This document shows, piece after piece, positions 17,501 to 26,169 of a stretch of 64,000 nt of DNA. The stretch is from an uncultured Nonlabens sp. (GTDB taxonomy: Bacteria; Bacteroidota; Bacteroidia; Flavobacteriales; Flavobacteriaceae): NCBI RefSeq assembly GCF_947495285.1, contig NZ_CANLXZ010000005.1, positions 1-64,000 of the forward strand, read 5' to 3'. Position 1 is the stretch's first letter, and each line of letters starts with the position of its first letter. Below the pieces are notes generated by a model. The model saw nothing but the letters and a program-made list of their open reading frames with translations, was not told the origin of the DNA and made no database searches. Position numbers and translations under genes: made by a program.

Positions 17501-18259
17501 ATGAAAATAGGTATTGCACTTTCTGGAGGTGGTGTAAGAGGTATCGCCCATGCTGGTGTGATAAAAGCACTGCAGGAGCATGATATTACTGTCCATCATG
17601 TAACTGGTACGAGTGCTGGTGCACTGGTCGGTGCTTTATATGCCATGGGAATAGATGTAGATCATATTTTTAATTTCTTTGAGCAGTCTAATCTTTTTCA
17701 CCCTAGAAAATTTGCTTTCAGACAGGCAGGATTTATTAACTCTTCTGTATTTATAGAGAATTTATCTCCATACATTCCAGAGAACAATTTTAAATGCCTT
17801 AAAACACCATTATCAGTTACTGCCACAGACCTGAATACAGGTAAGCTTAAAGTATTTAAAGAAGGTGAATTATATAAAGCGATTCTAGCCAGTGCTGCTT
17901 TTCCTGGTATTTTTACACCTATAGAAATAGATGGTAATCTCTATGTGGATGGTGGCGTTATCAATAATTTTCCCATCGATTTATTAGACGATTGTGATCT
18001 TAAAATAGGAAGTTATGTAAATAAAGTAGATCAAAAGAGTCGTAAATTAAAGCACTCTTATGACGTGGCTAGTAGAGCTTATGCGATTAATCAATACCAT
18101 CAAGACAAAATAAAATTCACACAGTGCGATCTTCTTATAGAACCAGATGAACTAGGTAACTATGGCTTATTTAATTTTAAAGCGTTGCGAGAAATATTTG
18201 AGATAGGTTATAAAACTGCCTCTCGAGAACTAGAAAAAACAGATGTATTTGATTCATAA
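17501..18259 (+). CDS. Patatin-like phospholipase (RssA-like)
   Basis: The protein has 252 residues and is a cytosolic patatin-fold lipid acyl hydrolase. Oxyanion loop SGGGVRG (residues 8-14), nucleophile elbow GTSAG with Ser38, and catalytic Asp in VDGG (about residue 150) are all present, so the Ser-Asp dyad is complete. Size and layout resemble RssA/NTE-type bacterial patatins that release fatty acids from membrane lipids. It follows the YgjV-like gene by 14 bp and is closed by a strong bidirectional terminator that overlaps its stop codon. The substrate is not predictable. Confidence 0.92.
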   Translation: MKIGIALSGGGVRGIAHAGVIKALQEHDITVHHVTGTSAGALVGALYAMGIDVDHIFNFFEQSNLFHPRKFAFRQAGFINSSVFIENLSPYIPENNFKCLKTPLSVTATDLNTGKLKVFKEGELYKAILASAAFPGIFTPIEIDGNLYVDGGVINNFPIDLLDDCDLKIGSYVNKVDQKSRKLKHSYDVASRAYAINQYHQDKIKFTQCDLLIEPDELGNYGLFNFKALREIFEIGYKTASRELEKTDVFDS

Positions 18260-18295
18260 AAAAGCGTCTTTTACGTGATGTAAAAGACGCTTTTT
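18259..18295. terminator. Strong bidirectional terminator
   Basis: A perfect 16-bp stem (AAAAAGCGTCTTTTAC with its complement) and a 5-base loop, ending in a T-run on both strands. It separates the converging patatin and carbonic anhydrase genes. Confidence 0.9.
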
Positions 18296-18321
18296 AATAT
18301 CAAAACAAAGTAGTATTCTAT

Positions 18322-18948
18322 TTATAAAAAATCTACTGCTCCTGTAGCAACGTTGTACATTGCGCCTACTATTTTTATATCACCATCATCTTCCATTTCT
18401 TTAAGAACGGGACTCTCTTTACGTATTCTATTTATAGTAAGTTCTACATTTTTTGTAGAAACGGCATCTACAAATTTTAGATTCTTAGAATTACGTTCTT
18501 CTTCTTCCTTAGGTTCTTTTACGGCATATACTGCTGGCTCTATCTTTTCTATTAACTTAGTAAGATTGCCCAGCCTCGCATGATCGCAAGCTCCTTTAAT
18601 CGCCCCACAGCTGGTATGTCCTAGAACGACTATTAATTTAGTACCGGCTAGTTTTGAAGCAAATTCCATACTTCCTAGAATGTCTTCATTTACAAAGTTA
18701 CCTGCTATGCGTACACTAAAAATGTCTCCTAGACCTTGATCAAATACAAGCTCTGCAGACACTCTAGAATCGATACAACTTAATATAGTAGCAAAGGGAA
18801 ATTGTCCCTCACTAGTATCATTAACTTGTTGTAACAAGTTGCGATTTGCTTTTAAATTATTTTGAAATCTCTCGTTACCTTCAGATAAAAACTGGACTGC
18901 TTTTTCTGGTGTCATGGTAGCTTGAGATTCTTTAGTATGTGCTTTCAT
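18322..18948 (-). CDS. Beta-class carbonic anhydrase
   Basis: The protein has 208 residues and interconverts CO2 and bicarbonate. Zinc ligands are visible: Cys58 and the Asp60/Arg62 dyad in CIDSRV, then His111 and Cys114 in HTSCGA. No signal peptide is present, so it is cytosolic. It follows the SulP transporter by 4 bp and is surely co-transcribed with it: the transporter would import bicarbonate and the enzyme would equilibrate it for carboxylases. From memory, the same SulP plus carbonic anhydrase pairing is described in marine flavobacteria linked to anaplerotic carbon fixation. Confidence 0.93.
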   Translation of the reverse strand: MKAHTKESQATMTPEKAVQFLSEGNERFQNNLKANRNLLQQVNDTSEGQFPFATILSCIDSRVSAELVFDQGLGDIFSVRIAGNFVNEDILGSMEFASKLAGTKLIVVLGHTSCGAIKGACDHARLGNLTKLIEKIEPAVYAVKEPKEEEERNSKNLKFVDAVSTKNVELTINRIRKESPVLKEMEDDGDIKIVGAMYNVATGAVDFL

Positions 18949-18952
18949 CTTT

Positions 18953-20596
18953 TTATCTTTTAAATTTATCTTGAATAGGTCTTAATTTGAAAAACTCTAA
19001 GAAACTATCTGGATTCTCAATAATACCTCTTTCAGATATCAATTTAATGTTTATTTTTCGGTTTTTTGCCTTTTCTTTAAAGTCGTCCAGGATTTCTATA
19101 ACATCATGGTCTAGATAATTAGTTTTTCTAACATCTAATTCTAGAAATGTATTTTGGGGTAAGTTATCTAACTCTTTTAAAATAGTTGCTTTATTAAAGA
19201 AAGTAACCTCTTCTGCAAGGACCATTTTCACTTCATTTCTACCATCTTCATTACTTTGTGTAGCATGAAGAAAGTGAGAGTTTTGAAAACTCTGATAAAG
19301 AGTGACTATAATTCCTATCGCAAGACCAACTCCTACGCCTAATAAGAAATTAAAATACAACAATACTACGGTAACAATAAATGGTATAAACTGTCTCCAA
19401 CCGGCTTTCCACATGTGTTTAAATGTTACTGGCTTTGCTAGCTTGTATCCTACTACTAAGAGTATGGCCGCAAGAACAGACAAAGGTATTTTATTCATTA
19501 AAGTCGGAATCAAAATTACTGATGCCAGTAACAAGAAACCGTGTAAAATAGCACTCATCTTTGTTCTACCACCAGATTGAATATTTGCACTACTTCTAAC
19601 AATAACTTGTGTTATAGGTAAACCACCGACTAGACCAGAGAGTATGTTACCAGTTCCTTGTGCTATCAACTCTCTATTAGTAGGTGTTACTCTCTTACGC
19701 GGATCTAATTTATCAGTCGCCTCAACACATAATAAGGTTTCTAATGATGCAACCAGTGCTATAGTAAAACCTACAATAATTACATCTACTCGTCCAGCCT
19801 GAGAAAAATCTGGAAATGTAAACTGCCCTACAAAAGAATCAAAATCTTCTGGCACAGGAACTTTTACTAAATGATCTGTAGATATACTCCAGAAACCAGC
19901 ATCTCTAGTTATTACGTAATACACGATACCTATTACTACAGCCACTAGAGGTCCTTGAATGATCTCAAATATCTTTGACTTACCATTCAATACGTTATTC
20001 CAAAGTAATAGTATCGCTAGACCTATTAAGCCTACAAGGGTTGCTCCTGGACTTATGTACTCACCGATATTTATGATTTCGCTGAAAGTAGTCTCACCAT
20101 CTACTTGAATAAAATCCCAACCACCCATAGGATTCTTATCTAGACCGAAGAAATGAGGTATTTGTTTTGATATAATAATAACTCCTATTCCTACTAACAT
20201 CCCTTTAATAACAGAAGATGGAAAGTAATAACCTATGATTCCTGCCTTTAATAACCCTAAAGCGATCTGTATCAATCCACTTATAACTACTGCAACCAAG
20301 AAAATCTCGAACCCTCCATTTTCTAGACCACCAAAATCTTTGATCGCAATAGCAACTATAGCGGCTAGTCCAGCAGCTGGACCACTGACTCCTATATTAG
20401 AGCCACTTATAGAACCTACTACTACTCCACCTATAATACCAGCTATGAGTCCTGCAAATGGTGGCGCACCACTGGCTAGTGCTATACCTAGACATAAAGG
20501 TAAAGCTACAAAAAAGACCACGACACTTGCTGGGATATCGTTTTTAAAATTTTTAAAAGGATTTGAATATTGCATAATACTTGTATTGTCCCTCAT
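18953..20596 (-). CDS. SulP-family anion (probable bicarbonate) transporter
   Basis: The protein has 547 residues: ten or more membrane helices, with family motifs GPAAGLAAIVAIAI and SGLVGGLPITQVIVRSSAN, and a C-terminal STAS domain (about 440-545, with ELDVRKTNYLDHDVIEIL). SulP proteins carry sulfate or bicarbonate. The adjacent carbonic anhydrase (4-bp gap) argues for bicarbonate, as with BicA. A second in-frame ATG lies seven codons in (MQYSNPF), right before the conserved KNFKNDIPAS, and could be the true start. Substrate assignment rests on context. Confidence 0.9.
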   Translation of the reverse strand: MRDNTSIMQYSNPFKNFKNDIPASVVVFFVALPLCLGIALASGAPPFAGLIAGIIGGVVVGSISGSNIGVSGPAAGLAAIVAIAIKDFGGLENGGFEIFLVAVVISGLIQIALGLLKAGIIGYYFPSSVIKGMLVGIGVIIISKQIPHFFGLDKNPMGGWDFIQVDGETTFSEIINIGEYISPGATLVGLIGLAILLLWNNVLNGKSKIFEIIQGPLVAVVIGIVYYVITRDAGFWSISTDHLVKVPVPEDFDSFVGQFTFPDFSQAGRVDVIIVGFTIALVASLETLLCVEATDKLDPRKRVTPTNRELIAQGTGNILSGLVGGLPITQVIVRSSANIQSGGRTKMSAILHGFLLLASVILIPTLMNKIPLSVLAAILLVVGYKLAKPVTFKHMWKAGWRQFIPFIVTVVLLYFNFLLGVGVGLAIGIIVTLYQSFQNSHFLHATQSNEDGRNEVKMVLAEEVTFFNKATILKELDNLPQNTFLELDVRKTNYLDHDVIEILDDFKEKAKNRKINIKLISERGIIENPDSFLEFFKLRPIQDKFKR

Positions 20597-20680
20597 AAAT
20601 ATAGGAACTTTTAAAATGGATTAAACTGTAAAACAGATTCATTGATAAATATAAAATTTAAGAGATGATCTTTACGCAGG

Positions 20681-21010
20681 TTATGCGATCATCCCTTTGG
20701 GCGGTGGCCTATGTATTTCTTGAGAATAACTTTCCATTACTAACTCTAATAGATTATTTAAAACGATTTGATTCAGGACCTCATCATTAAAACCTATGAA
20801 ATGGAAATCATTAAATACTTTAAGGCTTTGAGCATCTTTTTTAAAACTCTCCTCTGCGTCAATATCGCTGTCTACATCTGTATCGATATGGGTAATACTA
20901 CTATCCATTTTTACAAACAGTTCTACCACAGGCTGGCTCAAAATCAAAGCATTTATCATTATCATGCACGCAAACATGAAAAAATTAAATCTCTTTTTAA
21001 GTATAGACAT
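20681..21010 (-). CDS. Hypothetical protein with N-terminal membrane anchor
   Basis: The protein has 109 residues and the family is not recognised. Residues 7-30 are hydrophobic (FNFFMFACMIMINALILS) and look like a signal peptide or membrane anchor. The middle is acidic (IDTDVDSDIDAEES), and the C-terminus ends in HRPPPKGMIA, a Pro-rich tail. From memory, short proteins with a PPPK-type end recur in Flavobacteriia. It stands between ompH and the SulP operon on the same strand, with 84 bp to the SulP start. The reading frame on the opposite strand looks like a shadow. Confidence 0.55.
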   Translation of the reverse strand: MSILKKRFNFFMFACMIMINALILSQPVVELFVKMDSSITHIDTDVDSDIDAEESFKKDAQSLKVFNDFHFIGFNDEVLNQIVLNNLLELVMESYSQEIHRPPPKGMIA

Positions 21011-21110
21011 ATATTATTTACAGGCACCTGTTGTATAGACCAGGGTAATGCTGCTCTTGACCTATATTTAATAACGTTAAGTTTTTTAACATATTCTTGC
21101 TAAAATACCA

Positions 21111-21143
21111 AAAAAAAAGTCACTCCGTTAGAAGTGACTTTTA
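21111..21143 (-). terminator. Rho-independent terminator of the OmpH gene
   Basis: The stem AAAGTCACT/AGTGACTTT is followed on the minus strand by nine T residues, 19 bp past the ompH stop. Confidence 0.85.
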
Positions 21144-21161
21144 AATATTACTATGTAAGTC

Positions 21162-21683
21162 TTAGTTAGACGGCATAGGGATACCTAATTCTCTGGCTAC
21201 ATCCTGACTTATGTTAGTTTCTTCTGTTGCAAAAGCGATAGAGTTAATGTCTACTATTACTTTATAACCTTTGTCAAGAGCTACTTTTTTAATAGCCTCA
21301 TTTAACTTAACGGTAAGTGGAGTAATTAACTTGTTTTGTTTCTCGCCTAGTCTTTGCTCTGCGATTCTTTTACTGTTAACTAGCTCGCTCTCGATAGCAG
21401 CTGCTTGTGTCTTGTACACTTCTACTTCTTTATTAAAAGTAGCCTCATCTGTTGCTGTTTTAGAAAGCTCTTGTACTTTTTGTTGCAATTCTGCCATTCT
21501 AGTTCTGGCATTATTTTCTGCTTTTACATCATCTGCTTTTATAGACTCTGCATATTTAGTGATTTCTTGTTGTGCTGTTTGAAATTCTGGCATAGATTGA
21601 AGAAGAGCCTCAGATGCTACATAACCAGTTTGTGCCATTGCTGTTCCAGCGGCTAAAAATAATACTAAAAGTAATTTTTTCAT
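21162..21683 (-). CDS. OmpH/Skp-family periplasmic chaperone
   Basis: The protein is 173 residues from the chosen start. A longer frame exists, but the ATG at 21681-21683 begins a clean signal peptide (MKKLLLVLFLAAGTAMAQ), so the upstream 18 codons are rejected. After the cleavage site comes TGYVASEALLQSMPEFQ, typical of OmpH, then a long charged helical hairpin (about 30-130) that forms the grasping arms of Skp. Skp holds unfolded outer-membrane proteins in the periplasm. A terminator follows directly. The gene is likely monocistronic. Confidence 0.9.
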   Translation of the reverse strand: MKKLLLVLFLAAGTAMAQTGYVASEALLQSMPEFQTAQQEITKYAESIKADDVKAENNARTRMAELQQKVQELSKTATDEATFNKEVEVYKTQAAAIESELVNSKRIAEQRLGEKQNKLITPLTVKLNEAIKKVALDKGYKVIVDINSIAFATEETNISQDVARELGIPMPSN

Positions 21684-21814
21684 TTTATTTAAATTAAGGT
21701 GTGCAAGATAGTTAAGTCCTCTTACACTTTTGGACATATTCTACCATCACTTTTCAACTATTAGACCACTTTTAGGTCTTTTAGTGTTAATTAGTGTTAT
21801 GGTTGTTGAGGTTC

Positions 21815-21830
21815 CGCTTTCGCGAAAGCG
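21815..21830. repeat. Dispersed palindrome CGCTTTCGCGAAAGCG
   Basis: A perfect copy between the ompH start and the stop of the large secreted protein, 52 bp past that stop. Confidence 0.9.
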
Positions 21831-21882
21831 AACTTATCATAAGAATCACTTTTTTATTCCAGCAACAAATTGACAAACCAGC

Positions 21883-24498
21883 TTAACGTTTTACTGCAAA
21901 GAATCCCTTTTTTAACAAGGTATTTCCATTATACGTATATTCAAAACTATACCAATAACTAGAAGAAGGCAACGCGTTATTGTTATAAGTAGCGTCCCAA
22001 CCTAGGCCGTCGATGGAAAGTTGCTTGAGTAATTTACCGTACCTATCAAAAATATAGATATTACTAAATTGAACGGACGGTTCAAAAACCTCTATTTGCC
22101 AGTAATCGTGATAGCCATCATTATTAGGTGTCATGTAATCTGGCACATGAAACAACTCTACCTCTGGTTCTGGGATAATTACATCTTCTGTTATTACCAG
22201 ATTAAAACTAACCTGATCCCTACAGCCTGACGCATTTACGTCATAGGCATAAATTGTAACTGGATAACTAACAAACTCTATTATGTCTATTACATCACCA
22301 GCATTATAAGCTGTTCCTAAACCGTCTGGCTGTGTAAAGAACATCTCATTACCGCTCAAATGAACACCTGTAATAGGAGGAAATGTAAATGTGGTGGTGC
22401 TATTTTGATTATCTATTACATCTATAACTGGCACATCGATTACATTAATTGTTATGGTAGAAGTTGCCGTATTATTAGTCGTTAATCCACTATCTGCCAC
22501 GGTGCATTCATAAGTGGTATTTACTAATGGCGTTACCGTTAATGTATTACTTGTAGATAAAACGGCTGTTGTGCCTTGCTCTACCCATTGATAAGTGTAC
22601 GTTCCTTGCGCCATAGCAGGATTAGGTGTGGCAGTTAAATTTGTTATTTCTCCGACACAAAAATCATTTGCGGTAGCGTTTATAGAAACCGTTAATGGTA
22701 AAGGGATATCAAAGTTGAGTAAAAAACTTTCTTGATCCTCACATGCACCGTTAGTGTCATACATATAAAGTGTCACCGGTAGCAATGTGAAATCTGACGC
22801 ATTAACAATATCACCTGCATCATATGCAGTTCCCATACCATTAGGTTGTGTATAATAACGTTGCGCAGCGGTTAATCCTGTTCCATTAATAACTGGGAAA
22901 GTAAATGTAGATGTCGCAGTCTGATCAGTAATAGCTGTTATATCTACAGGTGTCAAGACATTAAAATCTGTCATATCAAATCCCATATCTGCACCGTTTT
23001 CTACACCAGAGTCATTTACAGTTAGCGCTACCGTGGTATCTACTGTTGCCGTAAAAACTATAGAATCTGTGTTAGGGTAAACCGTGTTTTGGTAATCGGT
23101 CCAGTTATAAGTGTACGTTCCATATGCTATTGCAGGAGCAGCTGTGGCTGTTAAAGTTACCGTTTCTCCAGCACAAATATCTTGTATACCGCCCGGCGTT
23201 ATTGTTAATTGTACGTTTACAAATTCTAGATCAAACTGTCCTGTTATTTCACAACCGTTAGTCTCATCTCCATAAATGTATAAAGTGACCGGATTAGTTA
23301 TAAAATCAAATTCAGTAACTATGTCTCCTATATTATATTGTGTTCCTGTTCCATTAGGACCTGTATAATAGGCACTGTTAGCTGGCACGTTAGTACCGGT
23401 AATTCCAGGTAGTGTGTAGTTAGAGTTTGCATAAATATTACCTAGCGGCATCCATGACGACGTAGAATCTACATTTATAGTAATCACATCTACAGCAAAG
23501 TTATCTGGTGGTGCAATACCACTATCTGTTATCGTACATTCATAAACAGTAGTCGTATTAATGTTTATAGGTAATGTGCTGTTAGTTCCTATAATGGTAG
23601 TACTACCTTGCTCTCGCCATTCATAAGAATAAGTTCCTAATGCTACAGCAGGATCTGCATTTGCGGTTAAAGTCGTAGTAGCCTGACTGCAGTAAGAAGT
23701 AGGGTCAGGACTCATGCGAGTGGTATCGATAATTTCTACATTGATAGGGCAAAGTATGTCTGATGTAACCTCTGCAGCCCCAAAAATATCTGAAGGCAAA
23801 AAGTTAGTGCAGTTATTTGTGGTATTACCGTTAGAAACGTCCACAAATTTAGTGGTACGTCCACCAGTGGCAACTAGTTCTATGGTAGGCGCAGCAGAGC
23901 ATGGATTTGCTGTTATTATAGTCACTACACCAAAAACACTTCCAAAACCATTACTAGCCATACTACCTACTAAGAAAGATGCACTTGGGTTTGCTACATT
24001 AACCTGTACCAACTCACTATTTGCCGCACTTAAATAAAGATCTCCATTAAAGTAGGTTAAATCTCCTGCGCTATTGAAACCTGTTGCTCCTAAATTAGTA
24101 GCGGTAAGTGCGGCTACATCAATTCTAAAAAGTTCTCCTTGGCCATTTTTATTCACTCCTAGTAAAACACCATTTTGCTCTTTTACCAGCGAGTCTACCC
24201 TAAAGCTACCACTATGTCCTATGATGGTAAGACTACCTAATAAGGTAAAATTACCTGTATTAAGATCTATTAAATACAACTCTGTATCATATATTCCATA
24301 AAGAGTAGTAGCGCTATCACCTTGCGCTATGTCAAACATGGACTGACTATTTGTAGCTACTACCGTAGAACTACAAGAACTTAAATCTGCAAGAACCACA
24401 TTTCCATTTCTCAAACACAAATAGGCCGTGTTTACCGCTTGTGCATTTACAAATGTTGCACTTAAAATTATGAAACAAAAAAATAATAGCTTCTTCAA
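21883..24498 (-). CDS. Secreted multi-module protein with type IX (CHU_C-like) sorting domain
   Basis: The protein has 871 residues. A signal peptide (MKKLLFFCFIILSATFVNAQ) precedes a beta-propeller-like N-terminal part (about 21-250). Three tandem Ig-like modules of about 170 residues follow, each with C.G/C.Q...TLTA, GTY.Y.W and a second half F.FP.I.G...Y.QP.G.GTAY..GD. The last 95 residues (PDYMTPNNDGYHDYW ... YIFDRYGKLL ... GFFAVKR) form the gliding-motility-type C-terminal domain that directs secretion by the type IX system (type B). It is probably a surface or released adhesin; the ligand is unknown. A TATTTTTG promoter box lies 15 bp before the start. Confidence 0.88.
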   Translation of the reverse strand: MKKLLFFCFIILSATFVNAQAVNTAYLCLRNGNVVLADLSSCSSTVVATNSQSMFDIAQGDSATTLYGIYDTELYLIDLNTGNFTLLGSLTIIGHSGSFRVDSLVKEQNGVLLGVNKNGQGELFRIDVAALTATNLGATGFNSAGDLTYFNGDLYLSAANSELVQVNVANPSASFLVGSMASNGFGSVFGVVTIITANPCSAAPTIELVATGGRTTKFVDVSNGNTTNNCTNFLPSDIFGAAEVTSDILCPINVEIIDTTRMSPDPTSYCSQATTTLTANADPAVALGTYSYEWREQGSTTIIGTNSTLPININTTTVYECTITDSGIAPPDNFAVDVITINVDSTSSWMPLGNIYANSNYTLPGITGTNVPANSAYYTGPNGTGTQYNIGDIVTEFDFITNPVTLYIYGDETNGCEITGQFDLEFVNVQLTITPGGIQDICAGETVTLTATAAPAIAYGTYTYNWTDYQNTVYPNTDSIVFTATVDTTVALTVNDSGVENGADMGFDMTDFNVLTPVDITAITDQTATSTFTFPVINGTGLTAAQRYYTQPNGMGTAYDAGDIVNASDFTLLPVTLYMYDTNGACEDQESFLLNFDIPLPLTVSINATANDFCVGEITNLTATPNPAMAQGTYTYQWVEQGTTAVLSTSNTLTVTPLVNTTYECTVADSGLTTNNTATSTITINVIDVPVIDVIDNQNSTTTFTFPPITGVHLSGNEMFFTQPDGLGTAYNAGDVIDIIEFVSYPVTIYAYDVNASGCRDQVSFNLVITEDVIIPEPEVELFHVPDYMTPNNDGYHDYWQIEVFEPSVQFSNIYIFDRYGKLLKQLSIDGLGWDATYNNNALPSSSYWYSFEYTYNGNTLLKKGFFAVKR

Positions 24499-24512
24499 AT
24501 TTGTTTTTTTTG

Positions 24513-24520
24513 CAAAAATA
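24513..24520 (-). promoter_or_regulatory. Bacteroidota -7 box TATTTTTG for the secreted protein
   Basis: Matches TAnnTTTG, 15 bp before the start codon. No clear -33 element. Confidence 0.4.
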
Positions 24521-24632
24521 AGATTTTCAGATGCTTAAATAAGTAGACACCTACATTAAGAAATTGTTACCAGCGTTGTGACGCTAGTTTAAAGATCAAA
24601 ACACTTATGTTTAAAAAGAGCTTTAAATACAA

Positions 24633-25982
24633 TTATTTTTTACGACGTCTATTTGCTCCTTTATCACCGCGCGTTTTAGGTTTTTTATATTTTGCTGCTA
24701 TGATACGGCGGTAACTACCACCTTCATTAGTCTTAGAATTCTTCTCACTTTTTTCATGAAAAGCTGCTCCACGTTCCTCTTCTATTACTTTATGAGGGTT
24801 AAAAATCTCACGTACTACAGGTTTCTCTTCTGGTGTTTTTTGTTTTGAAATCTCAACTTCTTCAGGAAATTCTAATTCAGGAATTTTATAACTCATCAAT
24901 TCCTCTATATTCTCCTTATCTTCTTTTTCTTTTTCTGTGTAGAATAAGATAGATCTACCCTTTTCTTCAGCACGACCTGTTCTACCTATACGGTGCATAT
25001 AATTTTCAGGAAATGCAGGCACATTTAAGTTAATAACGTGCGATATTTTATCTAGATCTAGTCCGCGCGCCATAACGTCTGTAGAAACTAGAATACGACT
25101 CTCACCACTATCAAAGAGTTCAATAGAACGCAATCTGTAATTTTGTGTCTTATTAGAGTGTATTACAGATATTTCACCACCATAATGAGGACTAAGCACT
25201 TCTTGTAATCTATCTGCACTTTTCTTATTCCCTACAAAGACCAGTACTTTGTGAAACTTTTCCTTATCACTGACTAAGTGCATGAGTAGATTTGCTTTTG
25301 TGTAAAAATTTTCTACGGCATAAGCGGTCTGTTCTATATTCTCTAAACGTGTACCAGAGACAGCAATAGAAATCTTTTCAGGATTATAGAAATATTCCTT
25401 AATAAAACCTTCTATCTGGTCTGTCATCGTTGCAGAGAACATAATATTCTGACGCCTCTTAGGTAAGTGATCAAAGATATTAGTAAGTTGAAATCTAAAA
25501 CCTAGATCCAGCATTACATCTACCTCATCTATTACTACCTTTTTACAGTTCTTTAAATTTACCGTTTGACTTATAATAAGATCATACAGTCTACCAGGTG
25601 TAGCAACTAGAATATCCACACCGTCGGCATATGCTTTTTTCTGTGTATTGATATTAGTCCCTCCATAAATCCCTAACACACGTAAGTTAAGATACTTTGA
25701 ATATTGATTTATATTTTCAGTTACCTGTACTACCAGCTCTCTAGTAGGTACAAGAACTAATACTCTAGGGTCATTAACTTGAGCATATTTAAGTTCATGA
25801 AGTAATGGCAACATGTAACCTAGCGTTTTACCAGTACCTGTTTGCGCGATACCGATCATGTCTCGACCTGAAAGAATAACTGGAAAAGCCTCTTCTTGAA
25901 TAGGCGTCATGGTCTCAAAACCTAATTCTTCTAATCCATTAATTAATGGTGTTTTAAGATTCAGATCTACAAAGGATTTCAT
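24633..25982 (-). CDS. DEAD-box RNA helicase with DEVD motif II
   Basis: The protein has 449 residues. Q motif (F..MTPIQEEAFP), motif I AQTGTGKT (about 45-52), Ia PTRELV, Ib TPGRLYD, motif III SATM, motif V ARGLDLD and motif VI HRIGRTGRA are all present. Motif II reads DEVD (152-155) rather than DEAD, an uncommon conservative change that keeps both acidic residues. The C-terminus is a basic, disordered tail (KYKKPKTRGDKGANRRRKK) expected to bind RNA. The likely role is ribosome assembly or cold-related RNA unwinding, as for RhlE-like enzymes. It is monocistronic with a TACCTTTG promoter box 17 bp upstream. Confidence 0.93.
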   Translation of the reverse strand: MKSFVDLNLKTPLINGLEELGFETMTPIQEEAFPVILSGRDMIGIAQTGTGKTLGYMLPLLHELKYAQVNDPRVLVLVPTRELVVQVTENINQYSKYLNLRVLGIYGGTNINTQKKAYADGVDILVATPGRLYDLIISQTVNLKNCKKVVIDEVDVMLDLGFRFQLTNIFDHLPKRRQNIMFSATMTDQIEGFIKEYFYNPEKISIAVSGTRLENIEQTAYAVENFYTKANLLMHLVSDKEKFHKVLVFVGNKKSADRLQEVLSPHYGGEISVIHSNKTQNYRLRSIELFDSGESRILVSTDVMARGLDLDKISHVINLNVPAFPENYMHRIGRTGRAEEKGRSILFYTEKEKEDKENIEELMSYKIPELEFPEEVEISKQKTPEEKPVVREIFNPHKVIEEERGAAFHEKSEKNSKTNEGGSYRRIIAAKYKKPKTRGDKGANRRRKK

Positions 25983-25998
25983 ACTGGTAATTTTTTTG

Positions 25999-26006
25999 CA
26001 AAGGTA
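25999..26006 (-). promoter_or_regulatory. Bacteroidota -7 box TACCTTTG for the helicase gene
   Basis: Exact TAnnTTTG match followed by GC, 17 bp before the start. The -33 element is not clear. Confidence 0.5.
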
Positions 26007-26157
26007 GTTTATTAGGTTGAAGACAGCAGTATGAGAAACAGAGTTCCGTTTTTACATCATTTAAAAGGAGTCTGGTAATGTGTTTTATCTTCATTTAAAG
26101 AGAATGATACTAGAATAACTTTGAAGTACATAATAGGTAATAATATCCTACTTAAAG

Positions 26158-26165
26158 TATCTTTG
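26158..26165 (+). promoter_or_regulatory. Bacteroidota -7 box TATCTTTG for rlmF
   Basis: An exact match ending only 4 bp before the ATG, so transcription would begin at or next to the start codon: a nearly leaderless mRNA, or a start codon further downstream. Confidence 0.45.
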
Positions 26166-26169
26166 CATC

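Noticed and set aside
20768..21103. A 111-codon plus-strand frame opposite the 109-residue hypothetical protein
   Set aside because: It is antisense to a frame with an anchor and coherent composition; its own composition is Tyr/His/Cys-rich, like a shadow.
21684..21737. Upstream 18-codon extension of the OmpH frame
   Set aside because: It places a non-hydrophobic segment ahead of a complete signal peptide; the internal ATG is the better start.
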